Source: an uncultured Pirellulaceae bacterium
GTDB lineage: Bacteria > Planctomycetota > Planctomycetia > Pirellulales > Pirellulaceae
Assembly: GCA_937921995.1 (NCBI GenBank)
Contig: CAKZVF010000111.1
Coordinates: forward strand, 1-45,621
Direction of reading: 5' to 3'
DNA: 45,621 nucleotides
In this document: piece by piece, positions 8,993-16,622 of the stretch
Layout of the letters: every line of letters begins with the position of its first letter
Position numbering within the stretch: the stretch's first letter is position 1
The notes under the pieces: model-generated
The model's database searches: none
Seen by the model: the letters and a program-made list of their open reading frames with translations, nothing else
What the model was told of the DNA's origin: nothing
Made by a program: the position numbers and the translations under genes

Positions 8993-9021
8993 TTCACGGT
9001 ATGACCCGAATTAGCTAAAAT
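8993..9021 (+). promoter_or_regulatory. Candidate sigma-70-type promoter of rplU
   Basis: TTCACG at 8993-8998 and TAAAAT at 9016-9021 are separated by 17 bases, a good housekeeping spacing, about 45 bases before the rplU start. Assigned by eye. Confidence 0.5.
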
Positions 9022-9064
9022 CCCCAATCCGAAATCACAGCAATTTTAGAAACCGGTTTAGAAG

Positions 9065-9373
9065 ATGTACGCAATTATCGCAGACGGCGGTCGCCAATAC
9101 AAAGTAGAAGAAGGTCAATTCTTGGAGATTGACTACCGAGAGGTCGAAGCCGGTTCAGAGATCAAGTTCGACAAAGTGCTTGCCGTATCAGGCGACGCTG
9201 GTTTCAAACTGGGTGCTCCTCTGGTTGAAGGTGCTTCGGTCACCGCCAAAGTCGTTGGCGAAACCAAAGGCGACAAGATCTACATCCAAAAGTTCCGCCG
9301 CCGCAAAAACAGCAAGCGCCGCACCGGCCATCGTCAAAAGTACGTTAAAGTCCAAATCGCTTCGATCGCTTAG
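9065..9373 (+). CDS. rplU: 50S ribosomal protein L21
   Basis: A 102-residue ribosomal protein L21 of the large subunit, which binds 23S rRNA. The start MYAIIADGGRQYKVEEGQ and the basic signature FRRRKNSKRRTGHRQKY near the C-terminus are typical, and the length is normal. In most bacteria rpmA (L27) follows directly. Here a strong terminator follows within about 35 bases and no rpmA is seen, so rplU appears to be a single-gene unit. Confidence 0.98.
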   Translation: MYAIIADGGRQYKVEEGQFLEIDYREVEAGSEIKFDKVLAVSGDAGFKLGAPLVEGASVTAKVVGETKGDKIYIQKFRRRKNSKRRTGHRQKYVKVQIASIA

Positions 9374-9407
9374 TTGCCGACTGACGACTATTAAAATCAA
9401 AAAATGG

Positions 9408-9440
9408 AAAAGCCACCTGAAGGTTATAGGGTGGCTTTTT
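9408..9440 (+). terminator. rplU intrinsic terminator
   Basis: AAAAGCCACC (9408-9417) pairs perfectly with GGTGGCTTTT (9430-9439), with a 12-base loop and a run of T at the end. It is 35 bases after the rplU stop. Its stem resembles that of the terminator at 10838-10872. Confidence 0.9.
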
Positions 9441-9517
9441 TCGTGAAATTGCTCCAAGCAAGACTGCAAATCTGTTTCTAAAGGCTGGATTAATAAACTG
9501 TCTTTGCGATATTGGAC

Positions 9518-9526
9518 TGATATAAT
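9518..9526 (+). promoter_or_regulatory. Extended -10 promoter of the HEPN module
   Basis: TGATATAAT (TG at 9518-9519, perfect TATAAT at 9521-9526) is an extended -10 element about 40 bases upstream of the first gene of the module. A -35 box is not obvious, which is acceptable for an extended -10 promoter. Confidence 0.6.
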
Positions 9527-9565
9527 ACTGGTTGACGGCAACTAAGTCGTGGGTTGAGAGTGAAA

Positions 9566-9943
9566 ATGGCAGACGTAACAGATTTTCCGTATTTCGTTAT
9601 CGAAGCAAATGTGCTTGCGAACTGGGTGGAGGAACAGAAAGATGTTTGGTGGAACGTAGACGGCGATAAAAAGCTAATGTCCAAACTAAACTTCCCTTGT
9701 CCATCTGACGAATTGGCTGCGGAGCTTAAGAAAGTTTCCGGTGAAATGCTTGCCTACGATTGGCGTGAAGAACCTGAAGCCGAGCATCAAGAGATCGACG
9801 GGGAAAAGTTCGCTGAATTAGCAAACACCGATAACAATTCGAAGTGTCGAACCTTTTTGTTATCATGGCGATATTCCCCTCGGGATAAATGGTTACTTTC
9901 TGAAGATCTAGATGCTGCAAAGGATGCGGAAGATACCGTATAA
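9566..9943 (+). CDS. Small acidic protein of unknown function upstream of the HEPN gene
   Basis: A 125-residue acidic, Trp-rich protein starting MADVTDFPYF (ATG at 9566; an in-frame TTG at 9554 would add four residues). It contains VEEQKDVWWNVDG, FPCPSDELAAELKK and a C-terminal SWRYSPRDKWLLSE. No signal peptide or membrane span is seen. The gene has its own extended -10 promoter and ends five bases before the next ATG, so it is co-transcribed with the HEPN-type gene. As a small acidic partner it could be an antitoxin or immunity factor, but this rests on position and charge only. The base composition looks more AT-rich than in the flanking housekeeping genes. Confidence 0.7.
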   Translation: MADVTDFPYFVIEANVLANWVEEQKDVWWNVDGDKKLMSKLNFPCPSDELAAELKKVSGEMLAYDWREEPEAEHQEIDGEKFAELANTDNNSKCRTFLLSWRYSPRDKWLLSEDLDAAKDAEDTV

Positions 9944-9948
9944 GAAGC

Positions 9949-10302
9949 ATGCCTGCTGGACGTCCGCCTCTCAATTTGAATCAAAAGATTCGAGACATTC
10001 TCACCCATACATGTGGAGTTGATACAAGTGACGATTCTCCGATTGACAATTTCGAGTTAAGGGCAAACTCTTCCCTTAACCTGATTCGATATCTCGATAA
10101 TCGCATTCAACGGCAGTCTTTCTATCAAGCGGTTTATGATCGCCATATGGGTCTTCTCCGATTGCGGGTTCTCGGCAGCTTAATTGAAAACTTCGAACGC
10201 TTTATCAAAGAAACTGCTATTGTCTGTGTTGACTTAGTTGCACCCCACACGTTTGATGATCGGTTTGACAAATTCTCGGTCAAGTCAATAAAGGGATTTT
10301 AG
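9949..10302 (+). CDS. HEPN-type protein, N-terminal half (frame changes at its end)
   Basis: A 117-residue frame beginning MPAGRPPLNLNQKIRD and ending at a TAG at 10300-10302. It looks like the N-terminal part of a longer alpha-helical protein: the C-terminal stretch FDKFSVKSIKG continues naturally, one frame back, into ILVSQFSANSIGRALCESDTW of the next frame, which has no stop between. The junction contains a sequence that fits a -1 slippery heptamer (10290-10296). Either the gene is expressed through programmed frameshifting, giving a short and a long product, or it carries an inactivating frameshift, or the read has an error. The segment LRLRVLGSLIENFERFIKE is a likely amphipathic helix. 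No family is recognised for this half alone. Confidence 0.7.
   Translation: MPAGRPPLNLNQKIRDILTHTCGVDTSDDSPIDNFELRANSSLNLIRYLDNRIQRQSFYQAVYDRHMGLLRLRVLGSLIENFERFIKETAIVCVDLVAPHTFDDRFDKFSVKSIKGF
10290..10296 (+). promoter_or_regulatory. Candidate -1 ribosomal frameshift site
   Basis: Read in the upstream frame, the bases are A AAG GGA, which matches the X-XXY-YYZ slippery pattern, and a TAG stop follows one codon later. A -1 slip would give Lys-Gly and continue into the next frame at ATT (10296-10298). No strong downstream pseudoknot is evident, and the site is weaker than A-AAA-AAG. Confidence 0.4.
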
Positions 10303-10820
10303 TTAGCCAGTTTTCTGCGAATTCAATAGGACGAGCCCTTTGCGAATCTGACACCTGGTTGAGCAATCAGGGTATTAGTGAAAGATTTCGACAGTTACTG
10401 AAGCCACATTTTGGTGATCCTGAACAGGACTTCTTGTTTCCAAATAGAAAGCAAAAGCCTGATCGCGAGCGAGACCGTGCCGAATCTCTTGCAATTCTTT
10501 GGCGGATCCGCCACAACATCACGCACAACACAGGATTCTTGACCGACTCCGATGCCAAGAAGCTAACCTTACTCGTAAGGTCTCAAGTGGAGAGCGGATG
10601 TATGATCTGCCCTAATCTGGATGACCTTCGCTACGTGAAGCAGTTTTTAGATGAAACAGCGAACTGGACAAATCGTCGAATTGCTGACCGCTTATCCGAA
10701 TTACTCACCGATTTACACGCTGATAATCCATTGCTTTTTGATGCTCAAACAAAGGCAGACGAGGTATCTCTAAAATTTCAGCTAGTTCTGAACATCGGTG
10801 GAAAGACTGGTGCTCTATGA
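10296..10820 (+). CDS. HEPN-domain RNase-like protein, C-terminal half
   Basis: This frame is open from the junction near 10296 to the TGA at 10818-10820. On its own it would need a TTG start at 10359 (153 residues). Its key feature is R-H-N-I-T-H at bases 10509-10526, a match to the Rx4-6H active site of HEPN nucleases with a polar residue after the Arg, inside the helix ESLAILWRIRHNITHNTGF. This arrangement recalls RiboL-PSP-HEPN / MAE-type HEPN domains found in toxin-antitoxin and defence loci. The reading frame upstream of 10359 still looks coding (GILVSQFSANSIGRAL), so it is best seen as the second half of one roughly 290-residue gene starting at 9949. Target and partner are unknown. Confidence 0.65.
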   Translation: MLVSQFSANSIGRALCESDTWLSNQGISERFRQLLKPHFGDPEQDFLFPNRKQKPDRERDRAESLAILWRIRHNITHNTGFLTDSDAKKLTLLVRSQVESGCMICPNLDDLRYVKQFLDETANWTNRRIADRLSELLTDLHADNPLLFDAQTKADEVSLKFQLVLNIGGKTGAL

Positions 10821-10837
10821 TCGGAAACTAGCCATAT

Positions 10838-10872
10838 AAAAGCCACTCAAGGGAATCTTGGGTGGCTTTTTT
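10838..10872 (+). terminator. Strong intrinsic terminator of the HEPN module
   Basis: A long stem: AAAAGCCAC plus CAAG pairs with CTTG plus GTGGCTTTT through one T-G wobble, with a GGAAT loop and a T-run. It closes the module and also faces the end of the convergent cytochrome gene. Its outer stem is almost the same as that of the rplU terminator. Confidence 0.9.
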
Positions 10873-10886
10873 CATCCGAACTTTGC

Positions 10887-12392
10887 TTAGTTCTTTTTTC
10901 GATTCTTTCGTTTCTTGGCCTTTGCCTCGAACCACGCTTTGACCATGTCCACGCTTTCGATGTGCACCGATGGTTCGCCTTGGAAGCCGGTTTCGATCAA
11001 GTCTTCATCGGCCAGCGCGTCAATCGAATACGCGACGCCGTGACAGTGGTTACAGACCGAACGGATCATCTTCTCGTTGGGCCGGAGATTGCCGTTTTGA
11101 TTGTGATCCACAAAAACGTTTCCATCGTCGTCTTCCATGCGCGGCATGTGACATGTCGCACATGATACGCCCGTACCCGGTTGGGCTTCGCCGGAAACTT
11201 CCAATTTCCATAAGTCGTAATGGCTGGACGATTGATAGGCCAGCGAATGACGATCATTGTGGCAGCTTAAACAAGCATCCACCGCCGCGAACTGCGTGTC
11301 GAAACGATGGCCGCTGTGACAAGAAGAACAGTTCAATGACTCATGGGCACGCGATGCTTTCATCTTCAGCCGCGCGTCGGCGGGTGTCATCGGTGACAAC
11401 TGCTGGGCCAATCGCATTCCGTGCTTTCCTGCGGTGAAACCGGCCAGTTCGCGCTCATGGCATTTTCCACACGTCTGATGGTCGACTTGATTAGACCACG
11501 TCGCTTCCGCTTCTTTCGTTTCGTCCGTTTCATCCACACCGACAACGCTATCGACATGGCATTGATTGCAGTTCACACCTACTGCCGCATGAGCCGTCGT
11601 CGCCCAGTCGTCCAGCATTTCCTGAGGCGTCTCTACCGAATCAGGTGCATCCATATCCGCTAACGTCAACGACACTTTCTCTTTGAAATCGTTTCGCGCT
11701 GAATCTTCTTTGGTCGGCACTTTACCGGCTGATTTTGTTTCGGTTTGGGAACTTGATCGCAGCATAACGACCTGTTCGTCCAGCATATCCAATTCGTCAC
11801 TGTGCTTGCTCAAAAAGTTTTCATACAACGCGCGATTGTCGTGATAGTTATGACAGCCGGCGGTTGCGCAACTATCAAACGCAAAATCCTTGTGGCTCGG
11901 TCGTTGCTCCATCACGTCTTGGTGACAGTGATAACAATAATCTGTCGGCAATGACAGACCCATCGGATGCGTACGTTCGGGAACGTGTTCTCGATGGCAG
12001 GTGATGCACTTTTGAGCATCCAACAATTTGAGCCGTTGGGCGTTGGTGGGATCATTAAACTTCTTGGCCGGATGCGTATCCTTGGCGATGTTCAGTTCTT
12101 CCTGGTGACAGTTCAAACACGCATCCTGCTTCACGCCCATCATCGGCGTGTGACAAGCATTACAGGCCAGTTCAATTTGATAGTGCCCTTGCGATGTCTC
12201 GCCTGGCAACAGCATCGTTTTTACCGCTGAAAACAGAGGAATATCGCGACCGGCCACATGATCGGTCGTCATCACAAAGGCGAACACCGCCAACAGCGCT
12301 ACCGTCAACACGAACCAACAAAAGACTTGGAACTTGATGGACGAAAGAAACGATTGTTTCGTGCTTGCTTTATTGACGACCGCGTTTGCCAA
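10887..12392 (-). CDS. Membrane-anchored multihaem cytochrome c (11 haem sites), HAO-like C-terminal half
   Basis: A 501-residue periplasmic electron-transfer protein or oxidoreductase, anchored by an N-terminal span (FCWFVLTVALLAVFAFVMT). Ten CxxCH motifs are visible (CNACH, CLNCH, CITCH, CYHCH, CNQCH, CGKCH, CSSCH, CLSCH, CATCH, CNHCH), plus one CX4CH site (CATAGCH). The second half, with SSHYDLWKLEVSG and CATCHMPRM, resembles hydroxylamine-oxidoreductase-like and related octahaem cytochromes. The first half looks like a separate four- to five-haem domain. It is the last gene of a probable operon with the flavoprotein (18-base gap), the globin and a haem lipoprotein, which suggests a role in nitrite, NO or hydroxylamine chemistry. 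The Tyr crosslink of true hydroxylamine oxidases cannot be judged here. Confidence 0.9.
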   Translation of the reverse strand: MANAVVNKASTKQSFLSSIKFQVFCWFVLTVALLAVFAFVMTTDHVAGRDIPLFSAVKTMLLPGETSQGHYQIELACNACHTPMMGVKQDACLNCHQEELNIAKDTHPAKKFNDPTNAQRLKLLDAQKCITCHREHVPERTHPMGLSLPTDYCYHCHQDVMEQRPSHKDFAFDSCATAGCHNYHDNRALYENFLSKHSDELDMLDEQVVMLRSSSQTETKSAGKVPTKEDSARNDFKEKVSLTLADMDAPDSVETPQEMLDDWATTAHAAVGVNCNQCHVDSVVGVDETDETKEAEATWSNQVDHQTCGKCHERELAGFTAGKHGMRLAQQLSPMTPADARLKMKASRAHESLNCSSCHSGHRFDTQFAAVDACLSCHNDRHSLAYQSSSHYDLWKLEVSGEAQPGTGVSCATCHMPRMEDDDGNVFVDHNQNGNLRPNEKMIRSVCNHCHGVAYSIDALADEDLIETGFQGEPSVHIESVDMVKAWFEAKAKKRKNRKKN

Positions 12393-12410
12393 ATGATTGC
12401 TCGAGTTAAC

Positions 12411-14408
12411 CTAGTAGAAATAGACGCAGGCGATGTGAATGATCAGCAAAATGGGCATCGGCCAAAGACAGAGAATATGAAACTTGGTCAGCCTTGGCCG
12501 CCACTGACGAAGCGTCATCCCTAATTCGCCGCCGGTCCGGCTTTCCCAAGAAGTAATCGCTCCGGTGATCGCTCCACTGAAATTCAGACCTAGAAACGTG
12601 ACCGCCAGCAACAAATTGAAATTGCTTCCCATTCTCATCCCTGTGTGAACCAGCAGCCCTACCAGCGTCAGGATGCCGATAACACTATGAACTGTTCTCC
12701 AGACTCCATAGTTTCCATACGCAAACCGCTTGATTCGTTTGCGAAGCGGAAGCAACAACGCCAACGTCGCTACTGCCAACAGAACATAACCGGTGACCTG
12801 TTTCCAAAATGAATCGCGCCAAATGAAGTCGACTTGATGCCAGACATCGACCACCTTATCAGCGTAGGGCAGGGGGCCAACAAACCAACTAAATAGAACC
12901 AAGATCGCCACCACCGACGCGATCAATAAACCAACACCGGGACGTTGAGCCGGTTCGGCAGGATCGTCGACCAGATCAGCCAACAACGGCCTGCAGGATC
13001 CACAAACGGTTGATGCTCCGGTGGCTTCGGCGAGCGCAGCAACAGTGCAACAACCGGATTTTTGCGCCTCCGAAAGTGTGCCCCGTGTGATGTTCATACA
13101 ACTGCAGATGACCGCCGTTTTTGGCAGAGCGCTTGTTTTGCCCAAGACGCTTGGTTTCCACAAGTCTCCCGTCAAAGAAAACCGATTGAGTTGCCATTTC
13201 CAAAATCGGCTCTTGGCGGCAATCGCTTGACGAACGCGTTCGATGTCGGTCCATGGCCCCACAGCCATCACGCCAACCACGCGACCCTTGGAAAGGATCA
13301 GCTTTCGATAGGTGTCTTCGGTACGAGAGGCGACAGTGGTTGCTTTGGGGACTTCTCCAACAGGTTTTCCCAGTGTCGCAACATCCACGCCCAAAAGTTT
13401 TAGTCGCGCTGATTGATCGCCGGAAGTAAAAAGCGCTTTGCCTTGCCCGCCGGCCAACAGATTGTCCGCCAACACATCGGCCATCTGGTATCCGGGGACC
13501 ACCAGCCCATAAATTGTATTATTGTGCGAGGCACATTCACCAATTGCGTAAATATCAGAAACCGATGTCTCCAAACGATCATTGACTTTGAATCCACCTC
13601 GTGCTCCGACCTCCATGTCGCAACACTCGGCCAATTGGTCATTGGGACGGATACCAGCGGAGACAACCACCATCTCCACTGGTAACACGTCACCGTTGTC
13701 AAAATGCAATATGCGATTTCTTCCCGAACTTTCGATGCGCTCGGTGCGTTTAATAAGATGAACCTGGATACCAAGCTTCTCAATCTCGGTTTGAAGAACG
13801 CCAGCGCCTTCTGAATCCAATTGGCGCGGCATCAACGCCGGAGCCATCTCCACCACGTGCGTCTTCACATTGAGATTCATTAACGCCTGTGCCGCTTCGA
13901 GACCCAAAAGACCGCCGCCTAGGACCGCCGCGGATTTCGAGGTGCGGCTGTACTTGTCAATCGCCGCTATGTCCTCGATGCTGCGATAGACGAAAACGCC
14001 TTCATCATCGACGCCTTCAATAGTCGGAACAAACGGATGCGAACCGGTAGCCAATACCAACTGGTCGTAGTGCACCGTGTCGTCGGTCGAGGTCGTGACA
14101 AACTTCTGTTTTGAGTCTATCTGTACCACGCGCTGGCCAAGCCTAAGATCAATATCGTTTTCTCGATACCAATCCTCCGTGGCCAATAATAAATCATCCG
14201 CGGAATGATTCTTGAAATACCGAGTCAGATTGACTCGGTCGTACGCGGGTCGATTTTCGTCACCGAGGACGATGATCTCAAATTGTGGGTTGGCCGAATC
14301 AGCAGAGATGCCAGCGACTAATTTTGAACACAAGCAATGGCTGACCATCCCATTGCCGATAATGACTATCGTAGTTTTGGCGACCGAAGCTCCGGCATCC
14401 AAGATCAT
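12411..14408 (-). CDS. NirB-like FAD/NAD(P)H oxidoreductase fused to a [2Fe-2S] domain and a membrane cytochrome-b-like domain
   Basis: A 665-residue three-part fusion. Residues 1 to about 400 are a NirB/rubredoxin-reductase-type flavoprotein: TTIVIIGNGMVSHCL binds FAD, AVLGGGLLGLEAAQAL binds NAD(P)H, and IYAIGECASHNN is the second FAD motif. A BFD-like [2Fe-2S] domain follows, with its ligands in ICSCMN and STVCGSC. The C-terminal part has about five membrane spans, with a possible haem-binding WRTVHSVIGILTLVGLLVHTG segment and a final LIIHIACVYFY. It could pass NAD(P)H electrons to quinone, to the globin or to the multihaem cytochrome. Its ATG overlaps the globin stop by four bases, so the two are translationally coupled. 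Confidence 0.88.
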   Translation of the reverse strand: MILDAGASVAKTTIVIIGNGMVSHCLCSKLVAGISADSANPQFEIIVLGDENRPAYDRVNLTRYFKNHSADDLLLATEDWYRENDIDLRLGQRVVQIDSKQKFVTTSTDDTVHYDQLVLATGSHPFVPTIEGVDDEGVFVYRSIEDIAAIDKYSRTSKSAAVLGGGLLGLEAAQALMNLNVKTHVVEMAPALMPRQLDSEGAGVLQTEIEKLGIQVHLIKRTERIESSGRNRILHFDNGDVLPVEMVVVSAGIRPNDQLAECCDMEVGARGGFKVNDRLETSVSDIYAIGECASHNNTIYGLVVPGYQMADVLADNLLAGGQGKALFTSGDQSARLKLLGVDVATLGKPVGEVPKATTVASRTEDTYRKLILSKGRVVGVMAVGPWTDIERVRQAIAAKSRFWKWQLNRFSLTGDLWKPSVLGKTSALPKTAVICSCMNITRGTLSEAQKSGCCTVAALAEATGASTVCGSCRPLLADLVDDPAEPAQRPGVGLLIASVVAILVLFSWFVGPLPYADKVVDVWHQVDFIWRDSFWKQVTGYVLLAVATLALLLPLRKRIKRFAYGNYGVWRTVHSVIGILTLVGLLVHTGMRMGSNFNLLLAVTFLGLNFSGAITGAITSWESRTGGELGMTLRQWRPRLTKFHILCLWPMPILLIIHIACVYFY

Positions 14409-14824
14409 CCAGCAACCTCTTCTTGCGCGGCACCTTTCATCAAATCGGCCAATGTTGTGTAAACAATGGTCCAGGCCTCTTTGACGTCGTCGGTGAAACT
14501 GTCACCAAGGCCTTGGTCCAAGGTCCAGATCAAAGCCTCGCCAACGGTGGCGTAATGTTCGTCCTTGACGTTGTATCCCACGTGCCGTTTCCCTAACCCT
14601 TTTACAACCGGCGTTAGTTCTCCGAGGTTATCCAGCCCACGCACCGCCGCGCCGATCATGGTCATTAGCTTCTTTCCCTGTTCTTTCATATCGCCTTTAA
14701 AAAGGGGACGAAGATTGGGATCCAATTCGAAAAGTTTGGTGTAAAACAAGTCCGCAGCAGTCTCAGAAATCTCGTTAACGGGAATCCATGTAGACTGCAC
14801 CAAATCTTTTTGCTCAGGTGTCAT
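14405..14824 (-). CDS. Single-domain globin
   Basis: A 139-residue bacterial haemoglobin of the Vitreoscilla/flavohaemoglobin globin type, expected to bind O2 and NO. It begins MTPEQKDLVQSTWIPV, the usual A-helix. FYTKLFELDPNLRPLFKGDM covers the B-C-D region, and KRHVGYNVKDEHYATVGEALIWTL carries the proximal His (F8) in KRHVGY and the later HYATVGEAL motif. It has no reductase domain of its own. The next gene is a flavoprotein that overlaps it at ATGA, so the pair may act as a split NO dioxygenase system. That role is inferred from gene order. Confidence 0.93.
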   Translation of the reverse strand: MTPEQKDLVQSTWIPVNEISETAADLFYTKLFELDPNLRPLFKGDMKEQGKKLMTMIGAAVRGLDNLGELTPVVKGLGKRHVGYNVKDEHYATVGEALIWTLDQGLGDSFTDDVKEAWTIVYTTLADLMKGAAQEEVAG

Positions 14825-14896
14825 AAGAGTCTCTTCAGTTCTGTTAGTTAAAGCGTTATGTATCGCAGCATAAAATGACGGTTTAGTAACCGCGAT

Positions 14897-15532
14897 TCAG
14901 TTCATTGGGATTCGCAGTACGACTCCGCCCATGACGTCATCCTTTTTGAATTCGGGATAATCATCACCACGATTAGGATGTTCGTTGTGACACTCCCAAC
15001 AAGCCTGCGCGACAGCTCGATCGCCGTAGATCGCCGTAAAGAACTTCTTATCTCCAAGCGTCTCTTCGCCGAAGAACGGTTTTCCAGGATTAGCCTCGAT
15101 GTAGTCCAAACCTTCCTTTTCCACATCCGACTTAGGCTTGTGCTGCTCGTTGAGGGGCCACTTCGACCGCAAACCGTAGGTAAAACCGGCCGATTCATCT
15201 TCGTCAACCAATTCGGCTCCCATGCGAAACATTTGGGCCGGAAGAGGAATGGTGCCTTCTTCATCTTCCCAATACTCACTGGGTTTGGTGGGGCTTTCGG
15301 CCTTTTTCAAGTTGGTCACGACGTGCTTTGCGTAAACCGTTCGGTCCGCTTTCATGACTGCATAGAGTGCGTTTGCCATTTGTTCGGCTGAGAATCCACC
15401 AACAGTCGCTCCGGATGGGGAACCTGAAACACTTGCTTCGGAGACTGATTCACCTCCGCAACCCAATAACATAGGGATCATCGCAATTCCAATGACGGCT
15501 GATACCAACACTGGTATGTATGGATTCTTCAT
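14897..15532 (-). CDS. Tll0287-like (DUF3365) haem-binding lipoprotein
   Basis: A 211-residue exported lipoprotein. The N-terminus is a signal with a lipobox-like LLGCGG, so the mature protein is probably attached at Cys25. The body matches the Tll0287-like/DUF3365 domain pattern: a long AEQMANALYAVMKADRTVYAKHVVTNL helix, PLPAQMFRM, KPFFGEE and a single CWECHNEHP haem c site (CxxCH) near the C-terminus. Members are often single-haem sensors or electron carriers. It is 72 bases upstream of the globin gene on the same strand and is probably the first gene of the four-gene haem operon. Confidence 0.85.
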   Translation of the reverse strand: MKNPYIPVLVSAVIGIAMIPMLLGCGGESVSEASVSGSPSGATVGGFSAEQMANALYAVMKADRTVYAKHVVTNLKKAESPTKPSEYWEDEEGTIPLPAQMFRMGAELVDEDESAGFTYGLRSKWPLNEQHKPKSDVEKEGLDYIEANPGKPFFGEETLGDKKFFTAIYGDRAVAQACWECHNEHPNRGDDYPEFKKDDVMGGVVLRIPMN

Positions 15533-16057
15533 CTACATTTTCCTTCTTCAAAAGCTGAATGGATCTACATCGTCTTCAAAATGGCTTAAGCAAAGCGAAT
15601 GCCAATCGAAACACAGCAGAAGGACACGTCCCTACTACACTTTGTTTTCACTTTGCAAACACAAGCAATTTTTTTCGATGCGAAAGAAATATTAAGTTCT
15701 ATCAAAACGAAATCCGAAGAGTTTGCCAAATTGATATGCAGTCCACTGCCGATTCATTTCGCATTGATACCAAGACTGCTCGACTTCTGTTGATTAGCTA
15801 AATCAAATCTTTATTTTTCAGTGCATCAAACTGTTGCGTGAATTTCTTAAGCAATAAATCCTTCTCTGAAACCGCTATTGGAAAACTCTTGACATAGAGC
15901 CATCCTTAAGACGTCTAACAAATCATTAGAGTCTTTCCTTAGAGTCCGTCCTTAAAGCTTCGGGGCTTTGAGACGCGAGACCTTGTCACAACAGAAAATG
16001 AATCGTAGCTTGTCTAAATCAAATGGATAAACCGCAACAGAGAAGGTTGGTAAAGAC
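15533..16057. promoter_or_regulatory. 525-base divergent control region of the haem cluster
   Basis: This gap separates the leftward four-gene haem operon from the rightward one-haem lipoprotein. It is AT-rich and contains an imperfect inverted repeat, TTGATT-N5-AATCAA, at 15790-15806. A TTGACA at 15889-15894 is a possible -35 box, without a clear -10. Three copies of CCTTA(A/G)(A/G)(A/G) begin at 15905, 15938 and 15951. Short open frames in it lack ribosome binding sites and look random. No canonical FNR (TTGAT-N4-ATCAA) site was seen. Confidence 0.4.
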
Positions 16058-16603
16058 ATGTCGATTCAAAATGGCGTAAACACGTTTGCTTTGTTGCTGT
16101 GTCTTTTGACACTATTGATGTCAAGCCCAGGTTGTTCGGAGAAGCCCAGTGACACCGGTGGCGACCCGGTCACCAATGACGCGTCGGTTTCTGAACCGAG
16201 CGCTACAGCCGAGCAATCAAATGTCACGGCTGAACCAGAACCAGTTACACTCGAACCCTTACCTGATCCCGAAGGGGAAGAAGGCGGATTCTCTATTCCA
16301 CAAGTCATGCAATTGGCGCATGAAAACAAGCTCTATAGAAAGCTCTACAAAGTCCCACTCGATTCCGAAGTCGCCAAAAGGCTAACGGTTCTCTACGAGG
16401 GACTTCCAGCGCAATCTCCGCCTGTTGGTAGCCCCGAAAGTTGGCAGAAACGTTCGACGGCGCTGCGCGATGCTGCGATGGCAATCATCAACGATAGCGA
16501 TGCTAACGAGTTGGACAAAACGAAATTGCGAGCACTTCAGAAGGCAGTCAACTGCAACAACTGCCACAATCAACACACGACCGACCGTGCTCACTCTCAT
16601 TAG
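16058..16603 (+). CDS. Single-haem cytochrome c lipoprotein
   Basis: A 181-residue exported protein. The signal peptide (FALLLCLLTLLMSSPGC) ends in a lipobox-like SSPGC. A Ser/Thr/Glu/Pro-rich linker follows, to about residue 75. The C-terminal domain is helical, with IPQVMQLAHENKLYRKLYK near its start and one CNNCHNQH haem c site close to the end, followed by a His-rich tail. The arrangement resembles small planctomycete periplasmic cytochromes. It is divergent from the haem operon and probably serves it as an electron carrier or sensor, by position only. The start at 16058 has an upstream AGAAGG. Confidence 0.8.
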   Translation: MSIQNGVNTFALLLCLLTLLMSSPGCSEKPSDTGGDPVTNDASVSEPSATAEQSNVTAEPEPVTLEPLPDPEGEEGGFSIPQVMQLAHENKLYRKLYKVPLDSEVAKRLTVLYEGLPAQSPPVGSPESWQKRSTALRDAAMAIINDSDANELDKTKLRALQKAVNCNNCHNQHTTDRAHSH

Positions 16604-16622
16604 GTAAATCAGTGGGTTCGTC

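Noticed and set aside
9374-9565. rpmA (L27) expected after rplU
   Set aside because: The bases after rplU hold a terminator and a promoter only; no L27 start sequence is present.
15492-15801. Three overlapping short open frames in the haem-cluster gap
   Set aside because: They are AT-rich, have no ribosome binding site and resemble no family; the gap is better read as a control region.
15790-15806. FNR/NnrR box
   Set aside because: The sequence TTGATT-N5-AATCAA does not have the TTGAT-N4-ATCAA spacing of FNR-type sites, so it is kept only as a weak inverted repeat.
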